DNA of 64,000 nt from Agapanthus africanus (taxonomy: Eukaryota > Streptophyta > Magnoliopsida > Asparagales > Amaryllidaceae). How positions within the stretch are numbered: position 1 is the first letter of the stretch; each line of letters starts with the position of its first letter. This document shows, piece after piece, positions 33,233-44,630 of this stretch. A program made the translations under genes and the position numbers. Location: the NCBI GenBank assembly GCA_030015575.1, contig JASDDO010000028.1, forward strand, positions 22,237,154-22,301,153. The letters run 5' to 3'. Under the pieces are notes generated by a model. It was not told the DNA's origin, searched no databases, and saw only the letters and a list, made by a program, of their open reading frames with translations.

Positions 33233-34685
33233 GTGTTCGCGAACGAATCGCGGTTTAATATGGTTGCCCTGGGATTCGAGGTATTAAGATTTGGTGTCTT
33301 GCTCCGTGCAGAAAACGAAAGATCAATGGCTTCTACCTGCACAAAATGCTCCAGCTGCAAATGCAACTCCCGTTTCGCCTCATCTGGAGGTGTAACTTAC
33401 GAGCCCCAGGCGGCCTCTCTGTTCACGATGCCGGTGGACCAAGTAACTCAGGCCACCACTGGGCTGTTCTCTGGGACTTTGATCCCACCCATGAGCTTCA
33501 ATGTCCTGATGCTGGCGCAACAAGCCCCAAAGAAGTCGGTCTTTGATCGTCTTACCACTACCGCGGTCCCTCTCAACGGGTCGCCAAACTCCACTACCTC
33601 AGTTTTCAGCAAACTGGGCCAGAACGCTAACAAGCCCGTGATACCTGAAGTAGCTATCCCCAAGTGGATAGTCATCCCGGCTCAAGCGGACGAAATCATC
33701 GAAGAAGCTTTTTCTGCCAAGAAGTCAGTCTTCACAAAGCTGGCCATTCCGGCTCCTGCTCCAGGCGAAGTCCCTGAAGATGCTTCCCCTGCCCAAAGGT
33801 CTGTCTTTGACAGATTGGACATTACTTCTCAACGGACATCGGTCTTCAAGAGGCTGACGCCGGCAACAGCCCTTCTCCAAGATAGGGGGCATGAGGAAGT
33901 CACCCCTAAAGCTGAAACAATCCTAACGGCTCGACACGCTTGACGTCGCCACTGGTGCCGAGTAAGGAAGGCTGGGGGAAAATCTCCTTCTGGATTAACT
34001 CCGCCGGCTCTAACGGTGGAAATCAATGCTGTTATTCCAACTGAGAACAGGTTTGAACCGCTTAGGAGGGTTCGCAAGAACGCTCCGACTGCCTTGCTGA
34101 AGAGATCTCCTCCACCTATGGAGATTACTACAGAAAGGAAGACGGAGCAGCCCCCTCAGCGGCTGTCCTCCAAAATTTATAAAGTCTGGCGACAGGCCCA
34201 GGAATCAGTGATTAACCAGGACTACTCTCGCCGGCCAAAGAAGCTCAAAGCTCGGCAAGAAAAGAGCTATCTCGTGGTACCACAGAATACATCATCCGTC
34301 TGGGTGCCCGCTGCAACGGCCCCGTCGACTTCAATTGCTCACAAGAGAAGGAGGCCAGAGAAAGCCCCTGTGAACGCGGCAAACCGCAAAGACGTTGAAT
34401 CTAAATGCCCCAAGTCCGGGGGCATGGTAATACATACTGTTTATATGGCTTTCGGAAAAGAGGAAAGCCGTGCTTCTACGGGTCATCGACCGCTTACCCA
34501 ATCGATAACGATGACTCAGGAACAACAGCAGCAGAAACTTCAGGAGATGCAGACTGCAATGGCCACACTCATTGGGCTAAAAAAATCCAAAAACCTCGGA
34601 GCAGTGTCGGAAAAAAGAAACCGATACTGAGTTCCTCCGAAGAATGCTCGAGAGGAAAGAAAAAGAGGCCGCGGAACAGACGGCC
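33233..34685 (+). mobile_element. Ty3/gypsy polyprotein fragment, probably Tat type
   Basis: Two long open stretches (33233-33943 and 34016-34630) with repeated motifs KKSVFDRL, TSVFSKLG, KSVFTKLA, RSVFDRL and TSVFKRL. Such SVFDRL repeats are, from memory, usual in the linker between gag and protease of Tat-type plant Gypsy elements. A CTKCSSCKCNSR cluster lies near the start and a basic, Q-rich part at the end. No protease or RT motif is reached before Copia B begins at 34686; the continuation would lie beyond the right edge of the window. It is broken in about two or three places. Confidence 0.5.
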
Positions 34686-36768
34686 TGTTAGTGTATATGC
34701 CCTAGAGGCCATTACTGTATCATACTAGTTTGTATATTACTTAATGGAAGCTTGGGATAATCACCTTGTATAAAAAATCTTGCTCAATATAGTAGTATGC
34801 TACTTGGTTTGTTTCTACTTCAATGTGTACATGTGTTTATTTTAGTATATCACCTATACGCATTAGTGGAGCCCTTAGGATCTTTGCTTGATTACCAGCG
34901 TTGTGATGGCAGTCACACTAGTGGGGCTAGGTAATCTATAAGCACATCCTTATACAGGTCCCTAGTCGCAGGACTATCGAGACAGGGCATCGATACTCCG
35001 GAGTAGACTAGCGTATGCGCTTCTCATCCCAGTGTGGGAGATGGTCTGTCCCACAGCCATCAGTACGTCGTACTGGAGATAGTATACGGGTGCTCGTTGG
35101 GTTACGAGTACACTGGACAGGACTCGTCGGGAACTGACAGGTTGGTATTATACCTATCGTCAGTTATCAGTTCCCAGGTGACATGAGTATAGCTTTGTCC
35201 GCTGACTTGACACTGGCACTTCACCTCGAGTGTGTTCCCACTGCACTTTGATCACTACCCTACCACGGCTCAAAGGAGTCGTGCAAACAGGTAATGGTTG
35301 GGTGCAGTCCCGAAGCACTTGGAGGCAGTGACGGTTAGACAGAATTCGTCTCTCCCGGTATTGGGGGTTGACATCGCGCTGTGTCTAGGAGAGCCATTAC
35401 ACAAGTAGTCCCTGGCCAGGGCAAGTGAGATATACTGGTAGGCTTCCAGTGTTATCTCAGGGTGTTTTGGGCTTCACTCCGACATGACTTGTACCGCTAT
35501 TAGGGGACTGACGTTTTACCGCCCCCTAGGCCCGACATGCGATGTATTAGATGAACAGACCGGACTGTACGGAGACTGTCACATTCAGACTCAGTAGGAG
35601 TTCAGATGGGGTTCACCTCGTCAGCCTTCTTGTCGGCATCTACCTGGGGACCGTTACGCACAGCTAGTGCCGCTTGCGGTCTGTGGTTAAACCCACAGCC
35701 AGCGTAGTGTCGAGTCTTTAGAGTCCTACACAGAGGGTATTCGCCTCTGGGAAAAACAGAGTAGAGGTCGCATGGTCTTGCGACAGGGTTCGTTCTCATC
35801 CGCGCACTTGTGCACGTTTGGAGTCCGGACAGATATTACTAGTAGGCTCTGGTTTGAGCCAGATACTGGTATATGTTTTGGGGTTGGTTTTATCTCTTGA
35901 TATTCATGTTCCTCGGAACAAGAATGCGGGTGTGTATGCATAGTTGATTGAGGCAGAGGAACAGGATTTTCATTAGGCTTTCGGAACGGGTGCGTATGCA
36001 CAGTTGACAGTCGTCTTTTTCCAAACCCTAATGGAATTATGATATATCTATTAATAATATTAATCAAATGAAATTGTGTCATGGTTGGATTTTGTTGACT
36101 TGTTGACCATGGTTGACTTGTTGACCATGGTTGAAGGTTTGACCATCATCATTACAAAAGAAAGATGCTTTTTGATTCTTGCAAAACCATTTAAAAAATG
36201 TAATGATAATGGTCATTCCAAACCATCCATCAACTATTTCATTTTATTATTATTGTTAATTGTTAATTCTTTTCATTTGTGATATGGTTGCAAGAAATGA
36301 AAGAATAAGCTCATTCTATCATAACCGTTCTCTCTCCTCACTTGTTCTTCTTCCTCCTCTAGTTCAAGGAGAATTCTTCTCATGAGTTGAGAATCCCTCT
36401 CCTTAAGATAAAAACACCCCAAAGACACTCTCTACTCACTCTAGGGTCAAAGGTTTAGCAAGCCGAAGATTCTAGTTCTCTCAAAGTTCGAGAAAGAGCC
36501 CGAAGGTTGAACCCTCAGGTGGATCCATCTTTGACGGAAGAAGGCAACAAGGAAAGAACCATCAACCCCTACAAAAGTTTCAAGAAGAAGGAGTTCAAGT
36601 TAGGTATAACCTTTTATCCGAGTAGCTAACTCTCTTTAGCATGATAGCTAGTTTAGTTTAGAAAAGATCCCGAATTTGTTAGTCCATGTTGCCCCATGCG
36701 CTAAAAATTTGATTTTTATACCGTTTCCGCCTCCCCGTAAGAACCGGGGGTCGCAACGTGGACTTACA
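34686..36768 (+). repeat. 5' LTR of Copia B (2,083 bp)
   Basis: Starts TGTTAGTGTATATGCCC and ends cgtggacttaca. Collinear with the Copia A LTRs but clearly diverged. It has a W-box cluster at 36095-36143. Confidence 0.95.
36095..36143 (+). promoter_or_regulatory. W-box cluster in the Copia B LTR
   Basis: Five TTGAC cores in 49 bp, with tgttgaccatggttgact units repeated. It occupies the same relative place as the eight-core cluster of Copia A although the sequence has changed. Confidence 0.5.
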
Positions 36769-36769
36769 G

Positions 36770-36782
36770 TGGTATCATAGCC
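36770..36782 (+). other. Primer-binding site of Copia B
   Basis: tggtatcatagcc begins two bases after the LTR end; initiator-methionine tRNA type. Confidence 0.85.
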
Positions 36783-37463
36783 TAACTAAACTTAAACTAG
36801 CTTTGTAGTAAAGTGTATGGAAGTTCGATCGAGAAAAATCAGAAAACCGGAAAAACAAAAACCCTAAGTTTCTGTTGAAATTTTTTGTGCTCTAAATGTA
36901 AAAAGTTTTACTCCTAAAATCGGCTCAGGGTTTTGTGAAAACACCCACAAAATACGATCGCATGATTCCTTCAAAGCGCCGCGGTTCCGCGGCAATGGGT
37001 GGCTTAGGCCGGGGAACCGCCGCCGTTTTGTCTCTTCGTGTGGTCCTGTTTTGTGCAGTGTTCTTCTGGTAGGGTTTTGGGATTTTTAAGATATGTCATT
37101 TGTGCCCAGATTTTCCAGAAAAGAAATTTATTTTTGGGGGCCTATAAATCCGTATTTTTATCGAACTTCACTGCAATTTTACTACAATGGTTATATCTGT
37201 GATGTTTGCATGTATTGAACGTCGGCTAATCGCTATATGTCGATTAGTCGGGGTTATACACATCTGTGATCTGTGTTTGTTGATGGTATGTGTATATGAA
37301 TGGATTGGATTGTCGCGGGTGAATAGCCGGGATGGATGTGAGATGAGTGTTGCTTTTCTTTCATTCATTTGTAATATGTAAATTGATGTAATATTATTAT
37401 TTGTATGGCCGCACAACCGGGTCGGGGTTGTAGCCGTCATTGTATAATTCTTTTTACTGTTTT
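36783..37463 (+). other. Leader of Copia B, first part
   Basis: No coding domain. Collinear with the Copia A leader (3891-4580). It includes the paired GC motifs gcgccgcggttccgcggc (36976-36993) and gccggggaaccgccgccg (37008-37025). It ends at the G4 insertion, with gtttt (37459-37463) as target duplication. Confidence 0.8.
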
Positions 37464-40400
37464 TGTAATACCCGGTCTTCTTTTATACGCCAATGTCCGT
37501 ATTTTTAGAAGCTTGTTAGTTTACATTCAAAAAATCATTTTTTTTAGTTAGTTTAAATACCTTATTACCTATCTAGTATATTCTTCCCAGATTCTTGTAT
37601 TTGTTATTTCCGCCCTTTTCCCCAGTTTCCCTATCCTTATTTATTTCCCAAACCCAAGCCCATTCTCGTCATTTCCTTACCATCCTCCAGTCCATTAACA
37701 AGCCAAGTTCTTCAAAACTATTTAGTTTAAACCCTCCAAATCTATTCAAAGTTCGGCCTATGTTTTCCCTCATCAGCCCATTCTTTCTTTTAAATAAACC
37801 TATTGTTGAACGAACCCACAGAACCTGCCAGCACTAATAATTATTCTATATTTTTGTTAAGCTTCTGGCCCGTTTCTATTTTCCTTTCCCTAATTAATTT
37901 CTTCAGCCCGGCCCTATTTCCTTTTAACATTTCAGTTTTAGTCTGGCCGAGCCCAGCCCCTTATTCCCAGCCCACTCCATTAAAATTCCCCATATAAAAT
38001 TTCCTTTCTTTTCAATTATTCGTGCCAGCCCAGCCCACCAAGCCCGCGTCACCTTTAATTGTTGATTTTTCTTTTAATTTTGCCGGCCCGGCCCGCTCCC
38101 GCGTCCCGCTCTCCCCTCACCCGCTCGCGCTTCGACCCGACCCGCTTAGCCCTGTTCATCTCCTTCAAAAGTCCAACGGCTCTCTCCCCTTTTCTCGCGC
38201 GCGTTTCCCTTCGCCGACGCCTCCGCCCACGCTCTCGCGCCCACGTCTCTGCGACGTTACCCTCGCACTCCCCTCCCTAATTTCGTCGCTCGATCTCCCT
38301 CACACCCTCTCCACACTCTCTCTAATTTTCTCTCGCCCCTCTCTCCTCTTCCTCCGCGGCTCGAGCGTCTACACCTGCACCCAACTTCACCAAGCACCAC
38401 CACAACCACCGCGACCCACCGGAGTCACCGCCATCGCCTTCTCCTTCCAAGCACACCACCTCCATCAACCTCCAAGCGTCGACACCATCACCGACCACAG
38501 CCCGTCATCATCGTCGTCGTCATCGTCGCAATCATCCCCCTCTCACACTGATTCCCTCTCTCACAATGATTCTCTCTCTCACTTTCCCTCTGTTCTCATT
38601 CTCTCTCTAACTGCCCCTCTCTCTTCCTCTGTCTTTCCTCCCTCTCTCTCAAACCCACTAACCGCCTCCGGCCACCTCCTTCTCCCTCACTTCCAGCACC
38701 CCGAGCTCCCTCCTTCATTCCCCAACGAGATCCTGGCCGTGATCCCCACCGATCCCTACGATCAGCTTGACCTAGCTCGAAAGATCACCTCCATGGCGAT
38801 CGCCTCTAGAGTTTCCAGTCTCGAATCCGAGGCTGCGAAGCTGAAGAAAAGATCTCCGACAAGGATCAGACGATCGCTGAGCTCCAGGACCAAATCGCCG
38901 CCCTCGATCGGATGTTTCGAGATTCGGAGGCTCGGTTTAGGATCGCTCTCGAAGAGAATGCCAAATTGATGAAGGAGAGAGATATGTTGGCTATGGCTTC
39001 GAAGAAATTGGGGAAAGACCTCTCTAAGTTGGAGGCTTTCAAGAGGCAATTGATGCAGTCTCTTAGTGATGGAAATCGTCTGCGATTTCAAGCAATCTGC
39101 AATCAATGGATAACACAACCTATGATCGGCCTATTGCCAGAACATCGTCTTGGAAAGAAGAGGAATCCATCACTCGCAGAGCATCAGATCTTGCAAGCAT
39201 ATCTACAGAAACCGGGGACCCAAATTTAGAGGGCAATAACAAATTTTCAATAACTCCATATATCACTCCACGGCTCACTCCTTCAGCAACACCAACGGCC
39301 TCATCAACTGTTGCTTCCCTTAAAGGATTATCTACTGCGGGATCTTCACCCAAGATGTGGTCCGGTTCTGCATCACCAACGAAATCTCGATTCGAAGGGA
39401 ACTACTCTTCAATGTCATCGTGCATCAGCAACCCCAGCCACAACATCGCCTGACCACCAAGCTGCGAGCCGCCGCTGCCGAGACACGAGTCCGAGCCAAA
39501 TCAAGTTGCCGTGCCGCGCGTGTGTCGCGCGTTCGTGACGACACAGCCACCGTACATCGCCTAGACGCCTCCAGGCAAGTTCTTACTTGCTTTCATGCTA
39601 TTCCGTATATATTACAAATTAGAATCGTAGATATATTCCATGTTTGCTTGATGTTATATATTGTCACAAAACTGTTCGATACTTGTTCCCATAGAAAATC
39701 ATTATCGTATTTGACGGAACTGGACATATTATATTGGCCCTTGTAGAGATGATTAACGTGTGCAAATTTCATTAGAAAATACGACTGTTAACAGTTAAAA
39801 TGACTACCCCCAAGTTTAATCGTAAAACTGTAAATTCATTGCACCTGAAAATCGTTAAATTCACCATAAATCATATACATAGTAGAACGGTGCGTTCGAG
39901 GGCTCAAATCGAAGCTAACTCGACGAACTTTAACCCTATGCTAGTTTCCAGACATTCCTGTACTTAAATCGTGATGAAAATTTGATCGGAGTGCGACTCT
40001 GGACTGCAGTCCAGAGCGACTCAAATTGCGCTTGCTGTTCCGTAGTGGATACCATAGAACTTCCTTAACTCGTAGGTTGCGGGACTCCGCTGCTTATTGT
40101 AGGTAACTCTGTTAGCTAGACAACAAGATTAGTTTCATCCTGTTTTGTTATCATTTACTATTTAATCTGTAATTTAGAAGATCAGGACACATAACAGTCC
40201 CAGCAGAATCAGAATTGGCATATTGATATTAAACAGATTATAACTCCTAACGTACAGACGCGATTGAAGATCCGTTTGTTGCGTTGAAAACCTTACTGAA
40301 AACCCTAGAATTCATCCAACTGTAGCGTCGCTAAAATCTGATCCCCACTGGGATTAAAATGCGTTGCGAAATGGATTCCTGATTCTGAAACCGGATTTTC

Positions 40401-41745
40401 AGCCGCGTGCGCTTAAAATGAAACAGTTATAACTAATGATCCTGAAACCCGTTTGACCTGAAACAAAATTCTAAGGATAGATAACTGAACATATTAAATA
40501 CTACCTGTTTATCATTTCGCTAAATTATATACATATGTTTCATGATAAATCGTGCAAGTGATAGACTGCTGTTTTTATGATACCTTAGTTGTGCTTCTTA
40601 TACTGTTCATGCATCATATCATACCTATATCATTGTAGTGATAACCTAGTGACATCGTGCATTTACCCAGTGTTAGATTTTAGTGTTGATTGTGGCAAGT
40701 ACGTCAGTGTTCGTGTATTCGTGATTAAGTGAAAGTGATACGTACTTGTGCACAATCAGTGTCCCTTTTATTCTATTGCATTGTCGACGTCTGTGGGATG
40801 CGTGTACGTGTGACTATAAGTGGTATGGGACACTTATGGAAGCGCTTGCACGGATGTCACAGATAAGGCATCCGACACTGCTATTTATCTTAGGTATTAG
40901 TCGGGACGTGCTTGATGGAGGTCCTGCCTCCAGTTCTCGCGCAGACTTGTCACGGATCGATTAGTATTTAGGGTTATGGTTAGCGTTTGATGTAGACCTC
41001 GGGGTGTGGGGTAGTTCAAGTGTGAATTCAACAGAATCTCGGGAGTCCCATGCCGGCTTATATATTTAGGGAGTTATATGGAGATTTACAGGGTATGTGC
41101 TATATCACCGTGATACACTCGTTACATGTTGGGCCCGTGGTCCCTTGCCCTTGGGTTCTACCCTTGGGTGGAGGACACTCGCGAGTGGTTGACTCTCACA
41201 CTTGGAATGACGATAGGCTTATTGACCTGTACAGTGAGACTTAGAGACTGATAGGGTTACGGACATTTATATACCTCATACTGTGTTGATATACGTGACA
41301 TATCGTTATACTGCTTTACTGCTCCGCTGCATTTATCTCTGCTCATTTATATTCATGCTGTTATTGATTTACTGTTATTCATATCCTTCACCACTGTTAG
41401 AACTGTTAATTGATTATATACATTATATTGCTATTGTGTCGCTCTGACGACCTGAGTATGCATGCTCAGTGTGAGGAGAAGATTTAGCCTGGATCAGAGC
41501 TAGACGTGCTTCACAGACTTCTTGACTCGCCTTCCCGAGTTACTTTCATTTGTTCCACTTCAGGTCAGTCTTTACATTGTTCCTTTCAGTTACTGCATTT
41601 TCCCATTACCTGCGCATCATTTACTGTTTACCATGAAAAGCTAGAAGCCGAAGTGTGACTACGGCAGGACTTTTCCTTGACCGTAGGAGCATGGCTGGCC
41701 TTGTCTACCCCTCGTATTCCGTATTTTGGGAAGCGGGGCGTGACA
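37464..41745 (+). repeat. 5' LTR of G4 (4,282 bp)
   Basis: AT-rich first part, then a GC-rich stretch from about 38030, a CT-rich stretch with tctctctc runs (38250-38640), the captured host fragment (about 38690-39425), a further GC-rich stretch to about 39570 and a long AT-rich tail with gtgtgactacggcaggac near the end. Confidence 0.95.
38690..39425 (+). pseudogene. Captured fragment of a host At4g15545-like coiled-coil gene, copy in the 5' LTR
   Basis: The translation shows NEILAVIPTDPYDQLDLARK, ITSMAIASRVSSLESEAAKL, RMFRDSEARFRIALEENAKL, KLGKDLSKLEAFKRQLMQSL, then RTSSWKEEESITRR, ITPYITPRLTPSATP and SGSASPTKSRFEG. From memory these match the N-terminal and middle part of the plant protein family of Arabidopsis At4g15545, a coiled-coil protein of unknown role. 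The C-terminal domain of that family is absent. The matching text falls in more than one frame, so it is not expected to encode a working protein. No intron-like gap is visible, which suggests capture from spliced RNA. The 5' edge is uncertain because GC-rich LTR text adjoins it. Confidence 0.8.
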
Positions 41746-41754
41746 TGGTTTAGT

Positions 41755-41767
41755 TGGTATCAAAGCC
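41755..41767 (+). other. Primer-binding site of G4
   Basis: tggtatcaaagcc lies ten bases after the LTR end, the same spacing as in the old Tekay/Del remnant at 1079. Confidence 0.85.
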
Positions 41768-42101
41768 AGGTTTTGCATCGATTGGGATTGCAGTTTTTCG
41801 TGTACAGTTCGGCAATCTAAGACATCCTTCGGTCTAGGTTGTAAACTGTCATTCTTGATCCATATTCACATCGTGCGTTCAGCTATCCATTCAATATGGT
41901 TTTGGGTGACTTGACAAGGATACGTGGTGGCAATTGCACTACCGTACTCTATTCAAGTGACTTAAAGTGATACCGTTAATTCCCCGCTTGTAATGATATT
42001 CATCATCTCTGATATTCTTGAATCCTTGTTCTATCCATATCATATTTTAATTCATTTAGCATGTGACTCGTATCATTCTCGAAATTGTTGTTTCAGGATC
42101 A

Positions 42102-42513
42102 TGTCTTCCAACAACTCTTCATCTGTTTCCGCTCCCCAGAATCAAACCGTTGAGATTCTGAGTGCACTGAGAGGTCTAAGGGAAGCCCAAGAGCGAACGA
42201 ACGACTTGTTGGCTGAAGGACTGAGAAGACAGGTGAGTCAGGCCACAGCGGGAGTCTCCTATCATAAAGGGATCCCTATTGGACGAGGAAAGAGAAGATA
42301 ATGAAGCGTCAATTTGTTTCCCCGCGACAGAAGCATCAGAAGAATCCTTGCTGTGGGTACTGTAAGAAGCCAGGACATCTTCAGAGGGATTGCCGCCGCG
42401 CCCAAGGAAAATGTTTGATATGTGGATCCAACAAACATCTCATCAACGGCTGCCCAGAAAGGAAAGAACTACAGGGAGGAGACTCGTCCATACTCCCCAC
42501 TTCGGCCAAGTAA
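42102..42513 (+). pseudogene. Remnant of G4 gag with two zinc knuckles
   Basis: Two short readings: one beginning MSSNNSSSVSAPQNQTVEIL (42102-42298), the next with CGYCKKPGHLQRDC and CLICGSNKHLINGC (about 42350-42460), both of CX2CX4HX4C type. The gag core between them is not present. Paired zinc knuckles of this kind are found in Tekay/Del gag. It is a fossil. Confidence 0.75.
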
Positions 42514-42884
42514 GGATTACTGCGTAGTTCGAATTTCGAGGATAAAGCAGACCCAACATCGGATTCAACTCGCGTGACGATGATGCAGCGTTCTGGCAAT
42601 CAAAGAAGGATTTTATGTTTTCCAGTTTCAGTATAATGTTGTCATCTTTTTATGAATATTTCTTTCCGTTTGAAATCTTGTATCCGTTGAACTTTTGGTT
42701 GAATGCAACAAAATTTGAATCATAATACGGGTATCATTCTTATGCCTTCTCTATATCAAATTCTATTCATTATCACAGTATTTTAAATTCTGATCTTTCG
42801 ATTCCTGCAACCGCATATTTTTCTATACTTCGTACCTTGAGCTTTTCCTTGATGTATCCCACTATCTAATCATGACTTTACTTT

Positions 42885-43391
42885 TTGACCATGGCCCACC
42901 CTGGAGCAGCGCCGCATCTAGATGAGGATGCACAGTCATGCGTTTCTTTAGACCGTACACTGATGGATTCCGACGATGAGATCAACGGTCCCCAGGTCGG
43001 TTTCGAAAACAACGATTTAGAGGACAAAGGAGTAGCCGCCCTAGAGTTCGACATGATGGTTGATGCTGACGAAGAAGAAGGAGATCCTGAAGTGAATCCT
43101 ATAGAGGAAGGAGGCCCCGAAGAGGACCCGATAGAGGAAGACCCCGAGGAAGAACCGATAGAAGAAAATCCAATTGAGGAAAATCCCGTGGAAGAAAATC
43201 CAGGAGAAGAGAATCACATGGAATCAGATCTCGATGAAGAAGCTTTATCCGAGGATGAAGGACCAGAAAATCAAGACCCTGCCGTGGAAGAACTCCCTTT
43301 GGCAGTCCCTGCGAGACGCTATGGAAGTGGACGCCCCTACCTGAGCGCGCGAGCCTACCGCAACCTGCTGAATCTCCACAACCGCGACTGA
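42885..43391 (+). CDS. Acidic repeat ORF inside G4, function unknown
   Basis: A 168-residue open reading. It begins MTMAHPGAAPHLDEDAQSCV, has a very acidic centre with PIEENPIEENPVEENP-type repeats (period 5, about residues 65-105), and ends with a basic, aromatic tail PARRYGSGRPYLSARAYRNL. I recognise no domain. In Tekay elements the C-terminal end of the polyprotein lies about here, so it may be a leftover of that. Alternatively it is a separate extra ORF. It stays open in a very young element, but that alone is weak evidence of function. Confidence 0.4.
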   Translation: MTMAHPGAAPHLDEDAQSCVSLDRTLMDSDDEINGPQVGFENNDLEDKGVAALEFDMMVDADEEEGDPEVNPIEEGGPEEDPIEEDPEEEPIEENPIEENPVEENPGEENHMESDLDEEALSEDEGPENQDPAVEELPLAVPARRYGSGRPYLSARAYRNLLNLHNRD

Positions 43392-44630
43392 TGGGGATTT
43401 CTTTTGATGTTGTCTTTCTGGCCAAATGAAATGTGTATAGTTTAGGGCCACTTATCGTCCTTGAGAATGTCTTGTTTCAAACTTTCTTGAATGAAATAAA
43501 TCTTCTAATATTCGTAGACCTTTTGATTGTTGGTTCGTTTAATACTTGTTTATTGCCCCTATCCATTTATCTTTCTGCTGAGATCTCTGACTGTCCACCC
43601 CTACTTGTTGTAAAGTTTTCACCCTCGTTTCAATTCGAAAGTACCACACCCTGATCCTTGGATTGAGCCGCCATTCATCTTTCGTCTGTGCTTCGATTGA
43701 AATCCTTCTGGGAGGAGAAGTTCATAGTGAAATCCTTGAGTTAGCTAACCCTTCAAATTCTTGATCCATACGATGTATCGAAAGTTATCCTTCCCATACT
43801 GTTTCCCTTGTAGCCCTTTGTGGCTCACCTTTACTTTTGTGTTGACCCGATTCCATTTTCCTTGATCTTCAGCCTAAAGTCGTCACCCTTCGACCTTTTG
43901 TATCAGCCACATCCCGTTGTAATCTCTACCCTACCTAAGCTTGGACACACCTATGCTTTTCCGTGTTACCCCAACTAGATTTAGGGGCACTATTATTTTA
44001 AAATATAGTTTTAGTATTTTGCATTTGTCAAAGAGTACGTGATATTGATTACCCTGTTTTACGTATTTTAAGTGCAATATTATTATTCTTTTAGTAGCGC
44101 AACCTTAAACCGCGCATATTTTATTCCATGTTTCTTATTTTCACTATATGAGTTTTCTAAGCTATTTTGAAACCATTTGACCGATGCACTATCCTATAAT
44201 GTTTTAACCTACCGACTAGATTTCCACTACTTTATTCTTGCTATTTTATTTTCGAGTTTTATGCCTATGGTTACTATTATAAATGATTGTACCTTAGATT
44301 TATTTTTCTGTCGTGTTACCTTTAATATACTTGTATGTACACCTATTTGGGTTTCGTTTTTATTAAATACGCCTTGATTATTTTGTTCACCATCATTATC
44401 CATATTCTCGTGTAATTGTAGATTGCTCTTATAGTTATTCCTACCTATTACCTATTTTAGACTTATCTTCTGTATGCTGTTCTTACATGTTTTTAACTTC
44501 AAGTTTTTTTCATCCCCGGATTCCTAGTAAATCCTTATATGTTAGTTGCAATTATGATAGCTTTCGCTTATTTTTATAACTTATAGTTTATTTAAATTTC
44601 GAGGACGAAATTTTTGTAAGGGTGGTATGA
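43392..44630 (+). other. 3' untranslated region of G4
   Basis: AT-rich, no domain. It ends with gaggacgaaatttttgtaag and ggtggtatga just before the 3' LTR, the usual Tekay/Del end with a purine-rich priming tract. Confidence 0.7.

Noticed and set aside
37187-37440. Short readings in the Copia B leader
   Set aside because: They lie in the leader before gag, are not kept in Copia A and show no domain.
38022-38700. Long proline- and serine-rich open reading in the G4 LTR
   Set aside because: It comes from GC- and CT-rich LTR sequence with few stops. Only the part from about 38690 resembles a protein family.
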